From HXMU1420-2 sp040830545 (GTDB lineage Bacteria > Pseudomonadota > Alphaproteobacteria > Rhodobacterales > Rhodobacteraceae): a stretch of DNA of 26,225 bases. The stretch's first letter is position 1, and each line of letters begins with the position of its first letter. The stretch covers positions 1 to 26,225 of the forward strand of contig JBFOMB010000042.1 of assembly GCA_040830545.1 (NCBI GenBank), in the 5' to 3' direction. Below are positions 7,854 to 14,936 of the stretch, in pieces. A program made the position numbers and the translations under genes. The notes below the pieces were generated by a model, which ran no database searches, was not told the DNA's origin, and worked only from the letters and a program-made list of their open reading frames with translations.

Positions 7854-7926
7854 GGCAGCCCTTGGTGGCGCAGGCCATCCGAACGACCGGTGAGGTCTGA
7901 CCGACCCATCTCCATACACGCTTTCG

Positions 7927-7956
7927 AAGGGCCGCCCGATCCGGGCGGCCCTTTTC
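7927..7956 (+). terminator. Strong intrinsic terminator
   Basis: GGGCCGCCCG (7929-7938) pairs perfectly with CGGGCGGCCC (7942-7951) around a 3-base loop, extended by AA/TT outside, and is followed by TTTTC. It ends the short unit above and lies about 60 bases before the M24 start, so it could also act as an attenuator for that gene. Confidence 0.88.
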
Positions 7957-8016
7957 TATTGCCTGAACCGTTGGTGAGACGTCAGATGGACATCACAACA
8001 GACAAGGACCCACATC

Positions 8017-9162
8017 ATGTTCGATCATCGCATGCAGGGCCTGCGCAATCGGATGACCGCAGCCGGATTGGACGTCGCGCTGATCACCAATGACGATGCC
8101 GTGTATTACCTGTCGGGCTACTATGACTATCTGCATATGGAGTTTGGGCGGCCGACGATTCTGATCGTGCCGCGCGATGCGGACAGCCTGCTGATCACCC
8201 CCAGTATCGATCTGAACGCCGCACGGGCCAGCGCCCGCGTAGACCGGATCGCTGCGTGGAATGACGGGATGGGTGAAGAATGGCGGACTGAACTGCCGGG
8301 CATTCTGGGAACGGGTGTTCGTGTCGGGATTGAAGTCGGACACATGCCACCGCCTGTTCGGGCTTATCTGGACGAGCTTGTCCCACGACATCAGGTCGCC
8401 GATGTGACGCCGATCCTCGCAGATATGCGTATGATCAAGTCCGAGCCTGAACTGCAACTGGCCCGCCATGCCGGTCAGGTCGCGAATGCGATGATGCAGG
8501 CCGGGAGGGAGGCGATTGGCGATGGAGTCGCGGAATACGAAGTGGCTTTAGCCACATCCGCTGCCGGGACCCGCAAGGCGGCGGAACTGCTGAGAGCGCA
8601 TTACGATGATGCCGACATGTCGCCGAACACACATTTCCTGCAAATCATGGCCTCGGGCGACACGGTGACAAAGACCCACCATCGGGCAACCACCCGGATC
8701 ATGCAGCGGGGAGAGCCCGTGTTTTTGTGTTTCTGCGGAATGACGAATTTCCACCGCTTCAAGCTGGGCTTTGACCGTACTTTCTGGATCGGAGAACTGG
8801 CGGACCCGTCACAGGCCGCGATTTACGAGGTGGCCGTGGCCAGTCAACGGGCGGCGCTAAACGAATTGCGACCCGGCGTGACGGCGGAAAGTGTCCATGC
8901 GGAATATGCGGAGGTCATCCAAAGTGCCGGGTACGATTATCCGTTCCGTTGCGGTCGGGCGACTGGGTTCAGTTTCCTGGAGTCGCCGCAACTGGTCACT
9001 GGCGACAAGACGGTGCTGCAACCCGGCATGGTACTAGCTGTGGATGGTTCGGTCACAGGCGACACGTTCCGGGCCCAAGTCGGTGACAGTTTCATCATCA
9101 CCGAGAATGGGTATGAACCGCTGACAGATCACCCAAAGGCGATTGCCGACGTCACGCTGTGA
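8017..9162 (+). CDS. M24-family (creatinase/prolidase fold) protein lacking most metal ligands
   Basis: 381-residue protein with an N-terminal creatinase-type domain (about 1-140) and a C-terminal pita-bread M24 domain. Overall similarity is clear: MIKSEPELQLARHAGQ, the THH at 220-222, RTFWIGE, LQPGMVLAVDG and ITENGYEPLT. By my manual alignment with E. coli aminopeptidase P, the five dinuclear-metal ligands (D, D, H, E, E) correspond to Met242, Asp253, Arg314, Asp343 and Gln354, so the metal site is essentially gone. Creatinase and some relatives work without metals, so a hydrolase acting on a C-N bond of a small substrate (creatine- or ectoine-derivative-like) is plausible; an inactive homologue is also possible. 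AAGGA sits eight bases before the ATG. Convergent with the nitroreductase, 6-base gap. Confidence 0.82.
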   Translation: MFDHRMQGLRNRMTAAGLDVALITNDDAVYYLSGYYDYLHMEFGRPTILIVPRDADSLLITPSIDLNAARASARVDRIAAWNDGMGEEWRTELPGILGTGVRVGIEVGHMPPPVRAYLDELVPRHQVADVTPILADMRMIKSEPELQLARHAGQVANAMMQAGREAIGDGVAEYEVALATSAAGTRKAAELLRAHYDDADMSPNTHFLQIMASGDTVTKTHHRATTRIMQRGEPVFLCFCGMTNFHRFKLGFDRTFWIGELADPSQAAIYEVAVASQRAALNELRPGVTAESVHAEYAEVIQSAGYDYPFRCGRATGFSFLESPQLVTGDKTVLQPGMVLAVDGSVTGDTFRAQVGDSFIITENGYEPLTDHPKAIADVTL

Positions 9163-9168
9163 TGGACG

Positions 9169-9855
9169 TCAAGCGGTTTCGTCAAATCCCACAAACCGCG
9201 CCATGTTTTCGACCGGACGACGCCGTGACACGACGGAATTGGCGGCAAAGCTGTCATCTGGCCAACCCAGCGCGACACAGGTCAGGATCACGTGGTCATC
9301 CGGGATCTGCGCGGCTTCTCGGACAACAGGGGATTGCATGATGCCCTGACCGTTGATCACCGCACCCAGGCCACGGTCCCACGCCGCCAGCACCAGACCA
9401 TAGGTCACCGCCCCCAGATCGAAATGCGCAATCGCTCCATCATCGTCCAGCGATTTGTCAAAGCAGACCACCACAGAAACAGGCGCGTCGAATTGGCGAA
9501 ACCCGCGCATCACCCAATCCTGCCGCTTCTCCTTGTCGTGACGCTCGATGCCCATGGCCTCGAACAATTGCACGGCAATCTCGATCTGACGTTCGCGGTG
9601 CACGCCCTCGTAACCGCCATGGTCCTTGATTTCGCGCTGCGGCGGGATGCCGGACAGCATGCGTTCGGAATTGCCCTGCCGCACCTGTTCCAGCACGTCA
9701 CCGGTCAGAACATGGAAATGCCAAGGCTGTGTGTTCATCGAGGAAGGCGCACGGTTGGCCAATGCGATGATCTCTTCCAACAGCGCCTTGGGCACGGGTT
9801 TCTTCTGAAAACCCCGAATGCTGCGCCGCTCTTGCATCGCCTTTTCAACTTCCAT
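9169..9855 (-). CDS. Nitroreductase-family FMN oxidoreductase
   Basis: 228-residue flavoprotein of the nitroreductase superfamily, expected to be a homodimer that binds FMN and uses NAD(P)H. The FMN-binding N-terminus RRSIRGFQKKPVP (about residues 10-22), the APSSMNTQPWHF block (about 36-47) and the LGAVTYGLVLAAWDRGLGAVINGQG stretch are all intact. Substrates in the family range from nitroaromatics and quinones to enones, so the physiological substrate is unknown. The ATG at 9855 has AAGGAGG five bases upstream. It diverges from arfB across a 128-base gap that contains an 8-bp inverted repeat. Confidence 0.9.
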   Translation of the reverse strand: MEVEKAMQERRSIRGFQKKPVPKALLEEIIALANRAPSSMNTQPWHFHVLTGDVLEQVRQGNSERMLSGIPPQREIKDHGGYEGVHRERQIEIAVQLFEAMGIERHDKEKRQDWVMRGFRQFDAPVSVVVCFDKSLDDDGAIAHFDLGAVTYGLVLAAWDRGLGAVINGQGIMQSPVVREAAQIPDDHVILTCVALGWPDDSFAANSVVSRRRPVENMARFVGFDETA

Positions 9856-9897
9856 GCCTGCCTCCTTCGATGTTGGGGGCAGTTAGCCCGTTTCATC

Positions 9898-9922
9898 CGC
9901 AAGGGTCACATGTTCCCTTGCG
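9898..9922. promoter_or_regulatory. Inverted repeat in the nitroreductase/arfB divergent gap
   Basis: CGCAAGGG at 9898-9905 and CCCTTGCG at 9915-9922 form a perfect 8-bp inverted repeat with a 9-base spacer. An odd palindrome GGTGTGACACC follows at 9932-9942. There is no T-run on either side. A dimeric repressor operator is a reasonable guess; no regulator gene is adjacent. Confidence 0.4.
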
Positions 9923-9983
9923 TAAGAAACGGGTGTGACACCGGCCGCTTTCTGGCAAAAGGGCGGGAACAGGGGCCGAAACC

Positions 9984-10406
9984 ATGCTGCGCATCAATGA
10001 CGACATTGCCATTCAGGATTGGGAGCTTACCGAGCAATTTGTACGCGCGTCAGGCCCCGGCGGGCAGAATGTGAACAAGGTGTCGACAGCGGTGGAACTG
10101 CGGTTTGAGGCGGAGCGGTCGCCGTCCTTGGCTGGTCCCGTGAAGGGCCGGCTGAAGCGGTTGGCCGGACGGCGTTGGACGTCCGAGGGGGCCATTGTGC
10201 TGTATTGCGACGAGACCCGCAGCCAGGCGCGCAACCGGGAGATCGTGCGTGAGCGACTGGCCGAGTTGATCCGAAAAGCGCTGGTTGCGCCAAAGCGGCG
10301 GATCAAGACGAAGCCGACCAAAGGATCCATACGGCGGAGATTGGAGGCCAAGAAAGCGCGTGGTGAGGTCAAGGCTCTGCGGGGACGTGTGGACGGCGAC
10401 GGGTGA
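9984..10406 (+). CDS. arfB: Alternative ribosome-rescue factor / peptidyl-tRNA hydrolase ArfB
   Basis: 140-residue protein of the YaeJ/ArfB family, a release-factor-like hydrolase that frees peptidyl-tRNA on ribosomes stalled at mRNA ends. The catalytic GGQ motif is at residues 26-28 in RASGPGGQNVNKVSTAVELRF. The C-terminal ~45 residues are the long lysine/arginine-rich tail (RRIKTKPTKGSIRRRLEAKKARGEVK) that inserts in the empty mRNA channel. Length matches the family (about 140). An AGGGG site lies eight bases before the ATG. It stands alone, divergent from the nitroreductase and convergent with the crotonase gene. Confidence 0.95.
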   Translation: MLRINDDIAIQDWELTEQFVRASGPGGQNVNKVSTAVELRFEAERSPSLAGPVKGRLKRLAGRRWTSEGAIVLYCDETRSQARNREIVRERLAELIRKALVAPKRRIKTKPTKGSIRRRLEAKKARGEVKALRGRVDGDG

Positions 10407-10425
10407 GAGTCGCGTGACGGCAGAG

Positions 10426-10446
10426 GCCCCGGATCAGGTCCGGGGC
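10426..10446. repeat. CCCCGGA..TCCGGGG palindrome (single unit)
   Basis: GCCCCGGA (10426-10433) and TCCGGGGC (10439-10446) form an 8-bp stem with loop TCAGG in the 62-base convergent gap between arfB and the crotonase gene. It is nearly identical to each arm of the large repeat at 25471-25535 (loop CTTGA or TCAAG there). It probably also works as a shared transcription barrier for both genes. Confidence 0.65.
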
Positions 10447-10468
10447 TGCGATGCGCGAGGTTTTCGCG

Positions 10469-11080
10469 TCAGGTTTTGCAGAGCTGTGAAATCCCCTGCG
10501 CGATGCCGGCATTGGCAGCGCAAATGTCCGTTGTCAGGGCACGCGCCTCATCCAACAAGCTTTCGTTCGGCACGATCCGATCCACCAAACCCCAATTGAG
10601 TGCTTCGTCGGCCGGCACTTTCTGCCCGGCCATAAAGATCATCTTGGTCCGTGCAGGCCCAATCAGGCGGGCCATGCGCGGCGGATCGTTCGGCTGAGGC
10701 AGAAACCCGCGCTTCATCACTGGATAGAAGAACTTGGCATCCGGCACGGCGATCCGAATATCACACGCCAGCGCCATACCGGTCGCACCCCCGGCCAGCG
10801 TCCCGTTCAATGCGGCAATCGTCAGGCCGGGCAGCGCTGCAATTGCATCGGACAACCGCCCCCACACATCAGACTTTGCCAATCCCGCGCGGGCCTCGTC
10901 CAGATCGGCGCCGGCGCTGAACACCTTGCCGGTGCCGGTCAGGATCAACGCACGGGCGTCGCCCGCTGACAGGGCAATCTCGGTCAGGTCTTCCAGCATG
11001 GCCGCTGTCAGCGCGTTGGCCTTGTCCGGGCGGTCCAGGGTCACAATCCAAAGACCGCCCTCTTTGTCCAATCTGATCAT
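10469..11080 (-). CDS. Short crotonase-fold (enoyl-CoA hydratase/isomerase family) protein
   Basis: 203-residue protein with the crotonase core: WIVTLDRPDKANALT at 11-25, oxyanion-type VFSAGADL at 53-60, and GTLAGGATGMALACDIRIA at 93-111. It is about 55 residues shorter than usual enoyl-CoA hydratases, stopping soon after the WGLVDRIV helix, so the C-terminal trimerisation helices are missing. By alignment with rat hydratase both catalytic glutamates are replaced (Gly101 for Glu144, Val121 for Glu164), so ordinary hydration is unlikely; the fold also supports isomerases, dehalogenases and CoA hydrolases. The ATG at 11080 overlaps the stop of the SDR gene (ATGA), indicating translational coupling. 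The two probably act on one CoA-thioester pathway. Confidence 0.85.
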   Translation of the reverse strand: MIRLDKEGGLWIVTLDRPDKANALTAAMLEDLTEIALSAGDARALILTGTGKVFSAGADLDEARAGLAKSDVWGRLSDAIAALPGLTIAALNGTLAGGATGMALACDIRIAVPDAKFFYPVMKRGFLPQPNDPPRMARLIGPARTKMIFMAGQKVPADEALNWGLVDRIVPNESLLDEARALTTDICAANAGIAQGISQLCKT

Positions 11081-11820
11081 GAGAGGCCGACGCGCGCGCG
11101 GATGCCTTCGTCGCGCAACGAGATTTCGGTCCCGACGAATTCGTCCGCATCCGCGCCGCACATCCATAGCAGGGCACGGGCAGGCCAGTCGGCTGGAATG
11201 TGATCTTCCCAATTCAGTTTGCTGACCGGGTTGATGCCGCTCGACTTGATCTCGCGTTGCATTTGCGTGGCCACGGTGCCCGGTGACAGGCCCATGGCGC
11301 GAATACCGGCCTCGCGCGCCTCCTTGTCGACGCAGCGGGTCAGCATGGCGGCCCCGGCCTTGGACGCGCAATAATGGCTCCATGCCTCGACCGGGCCATG
11401 GGCAGCGCCGGAACTGACGGTCAGGATCGTGCCCCCGCCTGCTTCCATCATCAGCGGCATCGCGGCCCGCATCCCGTAGAAGACGCCTTTGAGGTTGATG
11501 TCCAGCACGTGGCCCCATTCGTCCGGGTCCGCGTTTGCCAGATGTGAGATCGGCTCGATCATGCCCGCGTTGTTGATCAGCACGTCCAGCCCGCCAAACG
11601 TGTCGACACAGGTTTGTACCGCCGCCTCCACATCCGCGTAACGGCTGACGTCACAGGCCACAGCCGCAGCCTGATCGCCAATTTCGGCCGCCAGCGCCTC
11701 TGTCTGACCGGTTGAGCGCGCCGCCAACACCACATTTGCGCCCGCTTCGGCAAAGACGCGCCCGGCCTCGGCCCCGATTCCCCGGCTCGCACCGGTGATA
11801 AGAACAGTTTTTCCCTGCAT
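11077..11820 (-). CDS. Short-chain dehydrogenase/reductase (classical SDR)
   Basis: 247-residue NAD(P)-dependent oxidoreductase with all classical SDR motifs: TGASRGIG at 9-16, NNAG at 83-86, catalytic Ser137, Tyr150 and Lys154 (YCASK), and the SPGTVATQM loop. Arg residues just after beta-2 (LAARSTGQ) suggest NADP(H) preference. Start ATG 11820 (MQGKTVLITG) is chosen because the glycine motif follows at the normal distance; AGAGG lies about ten bases upstream. It is coupled by a 4-base overlap to the crotonase-fold gene downstream. A role in oxidising or reducing a hydroxyacyl/ketoacyl intermediate is inferred from that pairing; the substrate is not determinable. Confidence 0.92.
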   Translation of the reverse strand: MQGKTVLITGASRGIGAEAGRVFAEAGANVVLAARSTGQTEALAAEIGDQAAAVACDVSRYADVEAAVQTCVDTFGGLDVLINNAGMIEPISHLANADPDEWGHVLDINLKGVFYGMRAAMPLMMEAGGGTILTVSSGAAHGPVEAWSHYCASKAGAAMLTRCVDKEAREAGIRAMGLSPGTVATQMQREIKSSGINPVSKLNWEDHIPADWPARALLWMCGADADEFVGTEISLRDEGIRARVGLS

Positions 11821-11895
11821 GTGATCCAATCCTCTCTCAATTCCCCTTGTGGAATGTGGTAATCTCCACTGGACTTCGGGTCCAGCCAATGTCGC

Positions 11896-11930
11896 TTGAC
11901 GTGGGGTGTCTGGCGCAACAGCATGCGCCA
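11896..11930 (+). promoter_or_regulatory. Possible promoter and hairpins before the DUF2125 gene
   Basis: TTGACG at 11896-11901 is a good -35 box, but at 17 bases the -10 candidate (CAGCAT) is poor. TGGCGCA (11911-11917) and TGCGCCA (11924-11930) form a perfect 7-bp stem just before the ribosome site, and CTGGAC-TTCGG-GTCCAG (11869-11885) forms another in the same divergent gap. Regulation is possible but unproven. Confidence 0.28.
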
Positions 11931-11954
11931 AACTGAATGAGGAAAGGTTCAGCT

Positions 11955-13475
11955 ATGAATTTCAAATTTGGGTATTGCAGTGCCGCGGCTGTTGCATTTG
12001 CCGCTGTCTCTGGCCCGGCCTGGGCGGATTTGACCGCACAGGACGTGTGGTCGGACTGGCGCGATTACATGTCTGGCGTGGGGTACGAGGTTTCTGCAAC
12101 CGAGGATCAGTCGGGTGATACCCTGACGGTCAGCGATTTGTCGCTGAGCATGGCGATCCCGGATTCCGACGGCACCATGAGCTTCACCGCCGACAAGATC
12201 GAATTTAAGGAAAACGGCGACGGCACGGTCACCATCATGATGCCTGCCACAATGCCGATGCAGATTGCTGGCACCGAGGAAGGCAGCGCGTTCGACGTCA
12301 CCGTGAACGTGGAACAAAGCGGTCATGCGATGACTGCATCCGGGTCGCCTGATGACCTGACTTATGCCTATTCGGCTGACGCGATGGTTATGCGACTCGC
12401 CTCGATCAACGTGGATGGCGAGGATATGTCCTCGGCTGTGCAGATCGAGGTGGCGATCAACAACATTGCCAGCGAAACTGCGATGAAAATCGGCGACCTG
12501 CGCAGCTACGCGCAGAACATGACCAGCAGCGGCGTGACCTACAACTTCACCTTCGATGATCCCGAAAGTGACGATGGCGGCAGCATGGTCGGATCGATGT
12601 CCAATGTGGCCTTCCAGGGTGGGGGTGACATCCCCAAGGATATGGACACCACCGACATGCAGGCCATGGTGAAGGCCGGGTTCGCCTTTGACGGCACGTT
12701 TTCGCATGGCGGCGGGAAAACCGACGTGTCCGGCACCGATGCAGGGGCCACGTTCCAATACGCCTCCACCTCGCAAGGTGGGGCGATTCAGGTCGCGATG
12801 GACGCAAGCCGCCTGATCTATGACCTGTCCCAGGCACAGACCACGTTGAACGTGGTTGGCGGCGACATCCCGTTCCCAGTCTCGCTGGAAATGGCCGAAG
12901 CCGGGTTCCGCATGCTGATGCCGGTGGGCAAATCCGACACGGCGCAGGATTTCGAACTGGTGGTCAAGCTGGGTGATTTCACCATGTCCGACATGATCTG
13001 GGGCATGATCGACCCCGGTGGCGCGCTGCCTCGTGATCCGGCCAGCGTGATCGTGGATCTGGCGGGCAAGGCCAAGATCCTCATCGATCTGCTGGGCCCT
13101 GATGTTGCCGAAGAGGTTATGGGTGCATCTGCTCCTCCGGGTGAGCTGGAAGCGTTGACACTGCGCAACCTGCTGGTTTCTGCCGCTGGGGCGGAACTGT
13201 CCGGCACAGGCGATTTCACCTTCAAGAATGGTGGACCGTCACCCTTTGGCCCGTTCCCGCAGCCGGTGGGCGGCGTCGACCTCAAGCTGGTTGGCGCAAA
13301 CGGTCTGATCGACAAGTTGATCCAGATGGGGATCGTTACGGATCAGGACGCCATGGGCGCGCGCATGATGATGGGTATGCTGGCCGTCCCGGGTGAGGGT
13401 GAGGATACGCTGACCTCCAAGATCGAGATGAACGAAGAAGGTCACATCATGGCCAACGGGCAGCGCATTCAGTAA
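11955..13475 (+). CDS. DUF2125 domain-containing periplasmic protein
   Basis: 506-residue exported protein resembling the alphaproteobacterial DUF2125 family, function unknown. The signal peptide runs about residues 1-24 (MNFKFGYCS to GPAWA before DLTAQ). The mature chain is acidic, beta-rich, unusually rich in Met, Asp and Gly, and has few basic residues. Its C-terminal half includes alternating strand-like segments (LRNLLVSAAGAELSGTGDFTF) reminiscent of lipid-transport or AsmA-like repeats, which is only an impression. The start is ATG 11955, with GAGGAAAGG eight bases upstream, instead of an in-frame ATG at 11937 that lies in front of that site. It is monocistronic, ending in the terminator at 13497. 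Confidence 0.82.
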   Translation: MNFKFGYCSAAAVAFAAVSGPAWADLTAQDVWSDWRDYMSGVGYEVSATEDQSGDTLTVSDLSLSMAIPDSDGTMSFTADKIEFKENGDGTVTIMMPATMPMQIAGTEEGSAFDVTVNVEQSGHAMTASGSPDDLTYAYSADAMVMRLASINVDGEDMSSAVQIEVAINNIASETAMKIGDLRSYAQNMTSSGVTYNFTFDDPESDDGGSMVGSMSNVAFQGGGDIPKDMDTTDMQAMVKAGFAFDGTFSHGGGKTDVSGTDAGATFQYASTSQGGAIQVAMDASRLIYDLSQAQTTLNVVGGDIPFPVSLEMAEAGFRMLMPVGKSDTAQDFELVVKLGDFTMSDMIWGMIDPGGALPRDPASVIVDLAGKAKILIDLLGPDVAEEVMGASAPPGELEALTLRNLLVSAAGAELSGTGDFTFKNGGPSPFGPFPQPVGGVDLKLVGANGLIDKLIQMGIVTDQDAMGARMMMGMLAVPGEGEDTLTSKIEMNEEGHIMANGQRIQ

Positions 13476-13496
13476 CTGCCGCTTCACAACACGATT

Positions 13497-13527
13497 AGAA
13501 GGCCGCCGCTGCGCGGCCTTCTTTTTT
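13497..13527 (+). terminator. Intrinsic terminator after the DUF2125 gene
   Basis: AGAAGGCCGC (13497-13506) pairs perfectly with GCGGCCTTCT (13513-13522) around a 6-base loop, and six T (13522-13527) follow. It separates the DUF2125 gene from pmbA. Confidence 0.93.
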
Positions 13528-13589
13528 GCAGACCCTTGCGGTGCCGGGGCCGGGCGGATACCCCGGTGCGGCAGAGAATGGACCGGAAC

Positions 13590-14936
13590 ATGACACAGTC
13601 ATTGCAAGAGCTTACAACGGCCCTGTTGGACGCAGCACGGGATGCGGGTGCCGAGGCCGCCGAAGCATTGGCCGTGCGCGGCACGTCGCTGTCGGCAGAA
13701 ACGCGGGCCGGCGCGTTGGAACATGTGGAACGCTCTGAAGGGGTCGATCTGGGCCTTCGGGTATTGCAGGGGCGGCGACAGGCAATCGTCTCAACCTCGG
13801 ACATGAACCCAAACACGTTGCGCAATCTGGCGGAACGTGCCGTGGCCATGGCAAACGAAGCGCCCGAGGATCCTTATGCCGGGCTCGCCGAAGACGACGC
13901 GCTAGGTGTTGGGGCCGATCCGGATTCGTTGGACCTGGCCGACCCGGCAGCAGCCCCTTCACCCGATGCCCTGACCCGGGCGGCGATGGAGGCAGAGGCT
14001 GCCGCTGCCGCAGTGGATGGCGTCAGCCAGGTGGAATCCGCCAGCGCATCCTACACGGAAACCGCTGTTCATCTGGCTGCGACAAACGGATTTTCCGGCG
14101 GTTATGCCCGCACGCAAAGCAGCATTGGCTGTTCCGCGATCTCCGGCACCGGGACCGAGATGGAGCGCGACTACGACGCGGACGCACGTGTCTACTGGTC
14201 CGACATGCGCAGCGCGTCGGAGATCGGGCAGCTTGCAGGCGAACGGGCCTGCGAACGGCGCGGGGCGCGGCGACCCAAGACAGGCAGTTTTCCGGTACTG
14301 TTTGACGAACGCATTTCCGGGTCGCTGATCGGCCACCTCTTGCAGGCCAGCAATGGGGCGGCTGTGGCACGCGGATCGTCTTGGTTGCGAGACGCGCTGG
14401 AAAAACAGGTGCTGCCAGAAACCCTGACCGTGACCGAGAACCCGCATCGCCCGCGCGTCTTTGGCTCCCGCCCGTTTGATGTCGAAGGCCTGCCAACCCG
14501 TACACGCAAGATTGTGGATGAGGGCATCCTGACCGGTTGGACGCTCGACCTGGCGAGCGCGCGGAAGCTGGGTCTGTCTTCCACCGCGAACGCCGCCCGT
14601 TCCGTGGCTGGGCCACCTTCGCCCACAAACTGGAACATCGAACTGACACAGGGCGACGCATCGCGCGAAGACCTTATCGCGCAGATGGGAACAGGCCTGC
14701 TGGTCACGTCGATGATTGGCAGCACGATCAACCCAACCACCGGCGATTATTCGCGCGGCGCGTCTGGGTTCTGGGTCGAAAACGGCGAAATTGCCTATCC
14801 GGTGAACGAGTGCACCATTGCCGGGAACCTCAAGGACATGCTGCTGCGCATGGTGCCTGCCAACGACGCGCGCGCCCACCTGTCCCGTGTGATCCCCTCG
14901 CTTCTGGTCGAAGGATTGACCCTTGCCGGAGAGTGA
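13590..14936 (+). CDS. pmbA: PmbA/TldE, metalloprotease partner protein
   Basis: 448-residue TldD/PmbA-family protein. TldD and TldE (PmbA) form a heterodimeric protease that in E. coli matures microcin B17 and degrades unfolded CcdA. This copy is the PmbA/TldE type: it has the N-terminal domain (AEALAVRGTSLSAETRAGALEHVERSEG), the central KTGSFPVLFDERISGSLIGHLLQASNG and the C-terminal TGLLVTSMIGSTINPTTGDYSRGASGFWVENGEI block, but no HExxxH motif, which belongs to TldD. The TldD partner is not in the window. ATG 13590 (MTQSL) is preferred on family pattern; an in-frame ATG at 13578 is possible. The last 14 bases overlap the cysQ-like gene. Confidence 0.92.
   Translation: MTQSLQELTTALLDAARDAGAEAAEALAVRGTSLSAETRAGALEHVERSEGVDLGLRVLQGRRQAIVSTSDMNPNTLRNLAERAVAMANEAPEDPYAGLAEDDALGVGADPDSLDLADPAAAPSPDALTRAAMEAEAAAAAVDGVSQVESASASYTETAVHLAATNGFSGGYARTQSSIGCSAISGTGTEMERDYDADARVYWSDMRSASEIGQLAGERACERRGARRPKTGSFPVLFDERISGSLIGHLLQASNGAAVARGSSWLRDALEKQVLPETLTVTENPHRPRVFGSRPFDVEGLPTRTRKIVDEGILTGWTLDLASARKLGLSSTANAARSVAGPPSPTNWNIELTQGDASREDLIAQMGTGLLVTSMIGSTINPTTGDYSRGASGFWVENGEIAYPVNECTIAGNLKDMLLRMVPANDARAHLSRVIPSLLVEGLTLAGE

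Larger units (their letters stand above)
7781..7956 (+). ncRNA. Candidate short RNA / leader unit upstream of the M24 gene
   Basis: The 295-base gap between yhhQ and the M24 gene contains, in order, the anti-16S-tail match (7782-7797), an 18-codon ORF, a small hairpin GGTGGC-GCAG-GCCATC (7864-7879, one G-T pair) and a 10-12 bp GC stem with T-run (7927-7956). This is the layout of a short independent transcript or an attenuated leader. No convincing promoter was found in 7722-7780, so it may also be the processed 3' part of the yhhQ transcript. Confidence 0.4.

Noticed and set aside
6432..7919. 495-codon open frame on the minus strand
   Set aside because: It runs antisense across three convincing plus-strand genes and their gaps and has no family resemblance.
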